Assembly: GCF_910592395.1 (NCBI RefSeq)
Contig: NC_088326.1
Location: forward strand, 13,275,001-13,335,000
Source: Lineus longissimus
Taxonomy: Eukaryota; Nemertea; Pilidiophora; Heteronemertea; Lineidae
Direction: 5' to 3'
Length of the DNA stretch: 60,000 nucleotides
The position numbers and the translations under genes were made by a program. Shown in pieces: positions 10,086-20,800 of this stretch. Below the pieces are notes generated by a model, which saw nothing but the letters and a program-made list of their open reading frames with translations, had not been told where the DNA came from and searched no databases. Positions within the stretch are counted from its first letter, which is position 1, and each line of letters starts with the position of its first letter.

Positions 10086-10509
10086 AATGGTAACAAAATG
10101 GTCGAAATTTATCTTCGCACACCATCTTTATACTTGTATAGGAGCTATAGGTACTCAATGGTGACGAGAATCTGCTCCCGAAAGAGATTTTAAGTAGCCT
10201 AAGTCTTTTGTTTGCTGCTGGTTGAGGCTTTCAGCAGCTTCCTACCGACGCCACAAGGATATCTTTGAAAGCCACCACGTGACCGCAGGGCCAATGCATT
10301 GGTGTCATTATTCACATTTATCATCTTCGTGACCACGCGAAAACATACTTAAAGCTGACATGCATGCATAAAAACCCAAACGAGGGACAGAGTGTACATA
10401 ATGTAAAAGCTACTAAGTGTCCCGCGGGCTATTCTGTAGTTAGGCCGTATGGTCTAACAGTGTCCTCCTTTCAAAGGTCAGCTGAGCAGAGTGTGGAAAT
10501 ATTTAGAAC

Positions 10510-10692
10510 AGCAGTGGCGGATTTAGGGGTCCCGCATGAGTCATCCCTCTTCGATATTTTAGGGCACCTCTCCTCAAGAACCCTCCCCCTCATTTTAAGG
10601 ATTGCACCTTCGGCTCTATCATGAGTTCTCAGTGGTGGGGCAGCCCCCCCCCCCCCGCGCTTCTTTCCCAAATGTCTGGATCCGCCACTGCT
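10510..10692. mobile_element. Short MITE with CAGTGGCGGAT inverted termini
   Basis: GCAGTGGCGGAT at 10511 is mirrored by ATCCGCCACTGC ending at 10691, giving an element of about 180 bp with terminal inverted repeats of about 12 bp. Termini of this CAGTGGCGGAT type are widespread on non-autonomous DNA transposons in animals. It encloses 13 C at 10644-10656. A clean target-site duplication is not visible. Confidence 0.6.
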
Positions 10693-11541
10693 GCAGAGAT
10701 GAGAAGTTTCAAAAGAATACATGTATGTGCGATAAAGGAAGTTTCGATAGAAAAAATAACTCACCACGTGGTGTTCACGTCGTATCTTGTGATAAACCGG
10801 TTGGGCAGCATTGGGTGTGCTAGACAGGACAACGTGTCTGGCGTCTGCAAGAAATGAAAATGAAAAGATAAGATAAGATTGTACATTGTATGAGACAATA
10901 GTCGCAAAATCTGGGGAGAAAAAGTTGTGGAGAAATCAGGATGAACTCACCAATGTTGAACCAGTGCTTCGACTTGGCGTCGACACAACTGAACGCTTGT
11001 GTTCCCAAAACCGGTCTGTCATACCAGTAGCACAGCCAAATTCAACGGCTCGTATTGAGTAGGTTACGTCAGAGAGGTTACCAAACCACTCATCTATTCA
11101 AATTGTGATTTTCAATCAAATTCATTGACCCATACACGAAAATGCTCACGATGTAAAGCTGATTGGTCAATTACGGTCAGATGAACAGGAGTCGGACAAC
11201 AAGTGACATAACTTCGCGGAAACTTGGCTTTTGTGGTATTTTTAAACGAGTCTACGTGACGTAACATGATTGTTGAAGTTTATAGCCAGTAGTATTCACA
11301 CATGGCAATTTTTTTTAAATTTAAGTTCAAGTTTGCGCACCGAGCGATTGAAAGTGGTCCGTTTTCGCGTACGTTGGGTGCGCTCAGATGAATCGATAGC
11401 TTATGCTGCTCCGCCTGTCTAGCTGAGAGTTATGGCTGGTCAAATCTCTATGCTGTGGCCACACCCACAACTTTGGGGGGAAAAATTCCCATAAAATACA
11501 AAACTTCATAATTTTCTCATATTCTATTCCTCTTATTTCAG

Positions 11542-11740
11542 CTCACGACCACGAAGCATAAAAAAACGTCTTCCTGCTCGTGAGTCGTCTGTATTAGCAC
11601 AAATAGCAGAAGACGAACACATCAATCTTGTGTTCACAGTGATCCCGGGCTCACTGTCCGAGGAGATCCCTGGATCGGATAGCGCCATCGATCGATGCTT
11701 GCGCCATCTATCGATGCCTGCGCTAATTACCGATCCGTAG
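11542..11740 (+). CDS. Candidate terminal exon, unrecognised
   Basis: A strong acceptor (pyrimidine-rich stretch ending TCTTATTTCAG) is followed, after one base, by 65 open codons to a TAG. The translation includes SIKKRLPARESSVLAQIAED, then LVFTVIPGSLSEE, then LRHLSMPALITDP. Composition looks protein-like, but no partner exon was found and no family is recognised. It may be a last coding exon, or continue through a possible GTAGAA donor that overlaps the stop. Confidence 0.33.
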
Positions 11741-11843
11741 AAATCGCTACAGTTTGTCGCATACCATATGGGCCGCGCGTTTGCCGATCCTGCATTCATG
11801 ACGCACCGCACCCACAGTTACGACGTCGCAGAAGGACGGGGTT

Positions 11844-11860
11844 GGGGGGGGGGGGGGGGG
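11844..11860 (+). repeat. G17 homopolymer
   Basis: 17 uninterrupted G residues preceded by GGGGTT. It is one of five G/C homopolymer tracts of 13 or more in the first 25 kb. Confidence 0.9.
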
Positions 11861-12019
11861 CTCCCCATGTCAAACAGTTGTGTGAGTTCACAAGAGCTTG
11901 CTCTTTACATATTATGACCAGGGCCTGTTGGGACAGAGTCGCAATCTGGCTGCAGCTGTGACAACCTTACCATTCCAAGATCCTCTGAAAGTTTTCATAA
12001 GCCTGCATTGGCATCGACA

Positions 12020-12265
12020 GTTGAACAACCTCCACCAGCTGGTTATCTGGCCGAGATGGTTGTCCGAGGCACAACCAACAAACAACGGGGTTTTCTTAGT
12101 ACCCATTACCTATTACATGAACTAAAGAAAACCTTGTCCTTGTACTCTTTTTGACAAGGCAACAGGAGACGAAGGCACAACCAACCTCTACCAGCTGGTT
12201 ATCTGATAATGTTGGTTGTCGGAGGCAAAACCTAAAAACATTACGGTTTTTTTCGTAAGTAACTT
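12020..12265. repeat. Diverged 156-bp direct duplication
   Basis: ACCAGCTGGTTATCTG recurs at 12034 and 12190. In each copy it is followed by a TGGTTGTC box, GAGGCA, and AACAAC or AACCTA runs before a T-rich stretch. The copies are about 80% similar by eye. Flanking sequence at 11920-11965 and 12320-12420 resembles the 4.2-5.3 kb minisatellite. Confidence 0.6.
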
Positions 12266-12596
12266 CCACACACTGGTTGATACCTATAGTTAGTTAGTAT
12301 CCAAGGTTGTTCTCAGGGGGGAGAGGACAATGTTAGCCTGATTGTCCCGACGTGCACTGGTCTTAGAGAGCAATCACAACATTCTCAACCTGACTGCAAC
12401 TTTGTCCAGACGTATTGACAGATCTGATCCGGTCTGAAGCAGCTGGTGTCTCACAAGGATACCTATGATCTGTCAGGTGTGACCTCTTGATGAGATAGGA
12501 CAAAGTCACAATGTGACACGCTCATTGCAGGACTGCTCCATCCAAGAAAGCCAGACCTCAGACTCTTCAGAACAAGAAAGGAGACAACTTTGAGAT

Positions 12597-14831
12597 TTGA
12601 CGATAGATATTTATTTCAGCAGCAGGCACTTCATGTTTATACTGATGTTTTGAAATAGGATCTCAAGGAATGAACAGCACAACCCCAAAGAGATGTGACT
12701 TTTTATATTGCGTTGGGCTCAGTTGCAATGGGGAAGTTTCTTACAAGGAGGAAGCAGTAGCTAGCTGTCCAAGAGACAACAAATTTCTCCTCCGTGTCAA
12801 ACCCTTGTCAATTTTCCCCGCAAAGGGTGCAGTACTGTATTGGACAGCTAACGACTGCTACTTTCAGCCAACACAGTCTCTCATTGATATTCTTACTTGA
12901 TGATATTCAGTTTCAAAATATTCATATGCTTTGTATTTCTACAAGCCTTTGAGAAAAACATCAAAATTATACACGAAAAATAAACAAGGTCTTCTCGCCT
13001 ACATCTGCAATAAATAAATACATACAATGTCCTCCTAATTAAATACATATTTCACAAATTAGGGACGGTAAGATAGATAGATTGTCAGTGGAATTAAAAA
13101 AATACTCATATAAATTCAATACTGTCGTAAAACTGTCCAGCAGTTTATGTTTACAAAATCGTATTTGCTCTTCTCTTCAACTCCTGATTGTCAACAAAAA
13201 AATTGAAATAAAATGTTACACCTGGCTCAGCTGAAACTTTCTGGCCAAAAAATTGACTAGTAAAACTTCATAACCCGTCTCATTGACCGTGGGTGCAGTC
13301 CCTGGCATGTCTAACATTCATAACATCAACAAGTTCTAGAACACATGTCTATCGATGACTTGATTCATCAACAAAATCAAAATGGACGGAAATTTGTATA
13401 GATAAATCACAAAATGCATTTCTGCATCTAACAGACATGAATAAATGGGACGCAAAATGTCTTTTGATTATTCGATAAACTACTGCATGCAAAGCTCTCA
13501 AGTACAATGTACTTCAAGGTTAACATACCATCACTTTTTGTTAGACAGGTGCATTATATTTGTGTGTGTATGAATATAGCATATAAACGATTATCCTGTG
13601 GTATTGGTTAAGAGCCGCCCTTCGAATAACACTTTACGCTCAAACGAAAGACAATGGATGACATCACACAGAGCACTATAAGGTTGTGTTCTCCTTACAC
13701 TCACATGATTATCACATCAAGATCAAGTATAGCATTCTTGTCACCTTGAGTGTAACCAAAAACATATTCCTCCAAGTAATCAAAGTAATATGTGTAACTC
13801 CACATCACATTCTGAAAGGAGAGCTCTCAAACAATAGCACAGATCAATAACATCACATCATTAGAATAATACACCATTCTGTTAAAATGACTGGACCACC
13901 TGGGTCTGATGGAAAGCACTTCAGACATTAGAATATGAAACTATATACAACAATATACTTGACTAATAAACATGATTGTCTTTTTTCTTTTCAATACAGC
14001 TTCTTGAACATTTCAAGATCGAAAATATCACTGAAGTCTGACTAGATTCTAGTTAACAACAATACAATAGACAGGAAACCACTCTTTGAAAACTCTGTGG
14101 TCTACAAGAACACAATGACTCCTCTACGATTCAACTGTGAAATCTTACCAGCAAATGAGGAGGGAACATTATGGAAATTTCAGGAAGTTATATGTCACCT
14201 AGCAGTACGACGAAATATACAAAATCTTTTTGGATATCCACGGAGTGACATGGTAAATGAGACTCTCCTTTGAAGTAATCAAACAAATTCTCAACATGTT
14301 TTTACCAGAAGTCAACAGTACTAAACACAGGACGGATAAATTGTCATAAACAAATCAACAATTGATAACCACAAGATTGTTCCACTGTTATCACAACTTT
14401 TGTAAACTATAAAATCTTACAGAACAATAAATACCCATGAGGTAAATCTCTTGTTACAGATATTCCTTCTCTCAGAGGGTAGTCCCGGTTCACTCATAAC
14501 TGTTGAAGAATCACTACTGTTTCAATGTTTATATAGAAAGGCTTTATAAAATAGCCCATTGAAAAAAGATATTTCCCCCTGGAAACACTGAGGGGAAGAC
14601 ATCTCTTGGGAATTGGCACTTAAAGAGTTAAGAACATTGAAACTGTGTTGATTTCACAACAGGTTTGAATACCAACTTGTAAGGACACATTCAACAGCTG
14701 TTTAATCTCAAATCACATCTAAACATGGTCAGTCTTTGGAATCACTTGTACGTGAGACTATGATCTAAATCTTCAACTCAGCTAAACATTGCATGTGAGT
14801 TTCCCCAAGCAATGGACGAAGGCGACGTGAT
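12597..14831 (-). other. Probable 3' UTR of the 1041-residue membrane protein gene
   Basis: 2.2 kb of AT-rich, repeat-poor sequence follows the stop codon on the - strand, with stops in all frames. The first canonical AATAAA on that strand after the stop is at 12615-12610. A UTR ending near 12590 is therefore the simplest reading. The extent is inferred from one signal and composition only. Confidence 0.5.
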
Positions 14832-17800
14832 CTATACTTCTTTCTTGTCGTAGCTGTTGTCGTCCATCATTTCGACACCAAGGCTGTTCTTGGAGCCGTA
14901 GAATGAATCCTTGGCATCAGGTTGAAGGCCATGAACAGTCCACACGGTCTGTGGGCGCTTACGGTTCTGGAGAGGAAGACAAATGATTGAATTAGTTTGG
15001 TAGTCAGCATATGAACAGATGAAGGCTAGACCAATGGGGTTGTAGATTGTTTTCAAGACTCACGTCAACATCGTAATGGCCAGGTATCAATGCAAATCTC
15101 TATCAAGCAAGAGTGCCAACTCTAAGGTCAGTAAGATGCTTCTTGGCAAGATGGAAACGACCTTAACGGTCCTCTGTCGGGAGGAGGGGATGACTGTTTG
15201 AAGACAGTCCACTTCATGTCCTCCACAAAGCTCAAGCCTGAAAATGCCCTTGTCAAAATATCGTATAAAGAATATGATACAAGACACTCACCCTTCCCAA
15301 ATTCTCCTGCGAATCGTACAGATTCTCAACAACCTGGGTCCCCTGGATCAGTGCCGTCTTGACATCCTTGTCCATGCCAGGCACCGCCATATCTCCAAAC
15401 ACCTCCACGATGCCGCCATCAGGAAGACGTAGGAAATGACGGTGGAGCTCCCGAAGGCCATCGAGGTGGATCGTGTGGATCGAGACGTGAGTTGTCACTT
15501 CCTGTTTCTTCTCTTTCTCTGGTGGTTCCTCGTCGACATTCTCATCCCAGATTTTCTCGTCCATCTGAAGAATCAAAATCATACATCTTACTCTGATCAC
15601 ATCTGGGCATAGAACCTTTCCATCAAAATCTGTCTGTAATATAAGAATGTGTTCAATCTTCTAAATGTGTGATGCAAACAGCTCATTGCTCAGTGCACCT
15701 TATTTTGACCATGTGCTCGACAGACAAACCTCGTCCCCTCACCTCATCCTCCTCCCAGACGTAATCGTAGACAGCCACTTTCTTCCTCTCTCCTTCCTCG
15801 CCACGCCACTGCTCAGCTCTCTTTGAGATGTAACTCAGCTCATAATTGGACAGCTCCAGATCGTAGGGCACAAAGAAGTTTTCCTCAGCACCGTGGAGAC
15901 GCCAGTAGATGTCCAACATGCGGCCGTTGTTGTGAAGTCTGGAGAAGGAAAGTATATTTGTATAACCAGGAGACCAGCGCTGTAATGTGCCGCCACAAGA
16001 GGTGGACACTGTAGAGCCTATTGGAATGCCCAATAGATCAAAGAAAGGTTCATTGTCACCACAGTGCATCACAAGGTCATCAGTAAACACAGAGCAGGGA
16101 ACCTCAAGCAAACAATATGTGGATATACGTAGCCCACTGGTGCTAAGTAACATTGAAATGTTTCATCTGCCAAGTAGGTAAGTACTGGCCTTAGGTGTGT
16201 GAGTCAGTATATCAAAGTCTAGGCCCTTATGGCAGCTGTGTCTGAGTCCATACACAGGACATGGGCTATCATCAACCAGCCTTACCATGTTTGAGTTTAA
16301 CTCTCAGCTTTACAGCCGTTGAGTTCAGCTCTTACCTGAGGAAATACATGTAGATCATGAGGCCGGTGAAGAACATGAGGAAGATATAGAGGAAGAGTGT
16401 GATCATAGCACCACCTAGGCCAGAGCCCTGGGTACGCGAGAAGTGCCACCACAGCTTAGCAAAGTCAGCTATCGGGTTGTCCCCACCAAGATCGGCGTAT
16501 CTCTGTGAGAAGTAAGATCAGATCAAATTAGTATCCGGGCAAAACTGTGACGATCAAATAAACTAGAACATAAGTTTGATGATGTCCTCCAGTGTTTGAA
16601 CTGGGACCACATTACTGCTGGTCAGACACACAAGCCACTACACCTTAACGTCTCCGTCTAAAGGGCTTTGACCAAGCCTCAGATGTGATGTGACTTGAAG
16701 CCAACTCATCCTGAAACTGAAGGACTTGTTGCAGGCGTGACAAGTCACCACAGTCCGAAATGATACGATCACTTTAACAAATGCGGGATGTGTGCAACTG
16801 CAAATCAAATTTGTCAATTTGCGATGTTCTCCTTTTGCTGACTTGATTATGGCATCTGAAACCACTATACTAGATCTAAAACTAAAGATAAGTCAAGTCT
16901 TATCATGATTACTCACCCCGATGATGCAGTCCACGATCAGAATCAGAAGCCAGTCGAAGAATGTAAAGATGCCGTATGCAAAGACGAACTTTGATCCGAG
17001 GTCGGGGAAATTGTGGAAGATTCTCTGACAGACGAAGGAGAGGGAGATGAGGAGGCCGAAGATGACGATATTCATCAACGGGCCGAGGGTGACGATGCCA
17101 ATCTCTTCCCAGGTCAGGAGGAGAGTGTTCTGGTAGTTCAGGTTCACCGTGTGCGGGAGAAACTCAAACCTGCATGAACAATGACAAGAGATGTCAACAA
17201 GTTGTTTACAAGAACATACTGCATGTCAACAAAAATACTTTACAGTATTGGCCAGAATTACAGCAGCCAACAGACTCAGTCATTCTACAAGGGACAATAT
17301 CAGAGTGGTTGACATCTGTCACTATGATAGGTCTCCACAGAGGCACTCTAGACAATCGAGGTGCAGCAGGTAATCCAGCGCTCACTTGAGATTGATCTAG
17401 CAAACAGACCCAGGCAAACAGACCATGGCAACAAGGTCCATGTTACCAGATAAGCATATGAACACAAACCCTCAGATTGAAAGTCTGAAACCCTCTTTTT
17501 ACTGTCACATTATTGTTTTTTTATTCATGAACGTCCACCACTTTGTTGAAAGAAAAAGAAAACCTGTGACTTGATTTCATCCAATTTCTTTCAGATATTT
17601 TGTGTTTATCTTTTATATTCCTTTGCTAAGTCAATGTAAACAAACAGGTATACAGATGATCATTATCATTAAAGCCAAAATAAAGCTTACTTGTTGATCG
17701 GGATGGACTTTGCCTGTAAGAATAACCACTGCCCGATATAGTGCATGTACATCCGGACGAAGAAGACGACAATCAACATCAGCAACATGGCCCAGAATTC

Positions 17801-20800
17801 CCTGCTCCGCCACTGCGACAGGCCAAGCTCTGACATCAGCTGACGGGACATGTAGTTGACCTTGGTGAGACCGTTTGATGCGGTTCGTCCCTTGTCAGAG
17901 AAAGGCTCCCTGAAAAACGAATCAAATGTCATCATATGCAAAATGTTCAATTTTAACAAGAAAGTTCTTCCAATGTAACTTTTATTGCTAAAAACCGTCA
18001 GAGTCACACTTGCAGCAGAAAAGTTGTGTTCACTCAAAAAGATCTGGGGATCAGATAGTTCCAACAAGTTAGGACCACTGATATTAGGAGAAGAACTAAC
18101 CAACCGGCAGCATCACTCTTCCTGGAAGTAAGACGTCTCCACTGGTACCGACATTGTCCGTATCGAAGAAGACCGACTCCCCAAGAACCTACTGAAAAGG
18201 CACCCGGAACAAGGTGGTGGCAGATGAGAAGGGGCAGGACACGGGTCAGCTGGCTTGATGAAGCGAGATGGTGCTGCAGCTGGTCTTGGTGAAGACTTGT
18301 TTGAAGCTGCCAGAGACAGAAGTGGTACTTGCATGTGAACCCTTCAAGTACAGATCCAGCTCCTTCACTACTACAGACAGCCAGTAGACTTCTACGCCTT
18401 CCTACTTACTTGACTGAGAACGTATGCTGCTCGAGCTCCTCCAGATGTGTCATCTTCCTCTTGGGTTTCTTGGTCGTCATCAGTGGCGTCTTCGGCAGCA
18501 GACTGTAGAACTTCTTGTGGTAAACATCGACCGGATTATTCAGGTGGCGCTGAAGAGATAAATACCAGGAATCGTTAATATTAAAGGTGGTCCTACGGCA
18601 CAGGTCCAAAAATAGACCAAAATGATTGATAGATTGATTGACTGATCATCTGTAATAGTAATGTGTTTGCTAACATCAGCAATTAAAGAATTGCTTCTCA
18701 ATACTACAGCCAGCAGTGTCAAGGGTCAACTCGCAACCATAGATCTACAGTTTTACCATCACCAAACTTTGATACGAACCTTGTAGTACATGCCAGGCTC
18801 CCCCTTGACAGGGAGGAACTCCTCCTCCCTCTTCTGCATGTAGACTTCCTCCTCTTCATCATCTGAACTGTCCGTATCACCAAGGAGAACCTTCTTCTCC
18901 TTGTGGATGCTGCGAGAACCGAGGGAGGTCATAGGGCGCGTGTTCAGGTTGTTCTTCAAGTCCTAGGAGGAGAGATTCAGATGTCAACAGTCATGTTAAG
19001 TTACCCTAACAATGATGCAGGGACACAAACGAATGTCAAGGAGCAGCTAAACCCTACATTTGTGCTAGACTGTGAGGTTCTAACCCACTGGGATAGGCAG
19101 GCCAGACAGGACATCTGTATGCCGTCGCTTTCTCAATGACCCTGGTAGAATAATCACAAGTCAGATAGTCACCTTGAGAGAGAGTGTGTCAGAGAGCTTG
19201 TCCTCCTCTGATGGAGGAGGCAGCTTGGTGTCTTCATCACGGTGCTGGTCCAGGATGGCACTCAGGCGCAGACTTGCATGCGATCTGAAACAGAAACAGG
19301 GGATTCTTTCTAAGTTGAAATAAAGGGTGGATGAAGGTGATCATAACAAAACCAGACAAGTGAGAGCTTGTTTTGCATCAGCCATTTGTGATCAACTGAC
19401 TCGGTAAGATTTCATAACTATGTTGACTTTACTTACCCCTCTATCTGTGTAGCAGTCGACCCCATCGTTGATCCAGGGACCGGGTCTTCACCATCCCTAT
19501 TCTCCTCAGCTCCGTGGATACGATCAGGGAAATTCAACAAACTGGATGTGAACTGGAGCTCGACTTCAAACTCTTTTTGTCCACCAAGGTATCTGAATTA
19601 GAAGAGAGTTCGTATTAATAAGCAATTTAACAGCAAGAAATAAGAAATAGCATGAGTGAATGATTGTCTGAATATCCATTCAAACTGAGACGGAATTGTG
19701 TCAATAATTTGCAAGATCTAGCCCTGACCGCTTGATAAAAGTGCACGAGAGATATCAGTTGGTGGATCTTACCTTGGAAGCCTGACTGTCTCAAAGTAGA
19801 GATTACACAACCAGTGATCGAGGTCAGATGCCATCAACTCCTCCAGACGCTCATGTTTGTCTATCTGTTGATCCATCGGGCCTCGCAGCAGCGGCACTTT
19901 ATATCTGGAGAGGTTATGGAAAGATTAGTTGGTGTAACGATTTCTCCAAAGCGCAAACATTCTAAAAAACGTGCTTGCAAGGCAATTTTAATTGCGAGTC
20001 TTTTCAGCAGGTGACGGTTGGTATTGACTGTTTGCGTGTCACCATACAGCTTGCTTATATTCATAATGATGCAGCGTTTACAAGTCATATGGCGTACAGT
20101 GGGCTGTGAACACAAAATAAGACCTGACAGAGAATGTGTTTATGTTGAAAACCTGACCGAAAACAAGAACACATTGTTCACTCACTTTCCTTCGATGACC
20201 TCAAAGTTAGCATCGCTGATCGGGAAGCAGGACCACCCTACGACACGATCGGTCGGCACCACCTTGCCTCTCATCAGGAAGAGCTCAAACAGTAGTATCA
20301 TACCGGGACGGATGGACGGCTTGGCAGGGAGAACCGTGAAGACACTCTGGTCAATCTGGAAAAATATGTTATGAAGCTTTTTGTAAGCATCTTAGAAAAT
20401 TGACTCTGGTTTGGTCCAAACAGAAATAACCCACACTTTAACACCACAGAAGACTCTCAAGTTTGGAAATCTCTGTCACTCATTCAACTTCTTCTGTGTG
20501 TCACTGCCAGTTCGTGACCAAATATGACATGTGACAGGAGGATTGCTACCTTTTTGGATGCAACATAATGTGACGTCCTGTAGAAGGATCTGCAATGCTA
20601 GGGGTCCAGTGGCATACACATAGTGGGTCATTGTATCCCCAGTAGGTATCTCATGATCTAGTCCTACTGAACCATCATGGTGTAGATGCAAGACTCTGGT
20701 GGTGTATGATACATCTTATCCAATCAAAACATTAATATGATATCACCAGAACAACCTTTTAATGAAGACAAAACGTCATTTACCTTGCATTCATAATTGT

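Noticed and set aside
18113-18334. 73-codon - strand frame as an additional exon of the membrane protein gene
   Set aside because: Exon 18549-18410 joins exon 17909-17691 in perfect phase without it, and its proline/serine-rich translation lacks a donor in frame.
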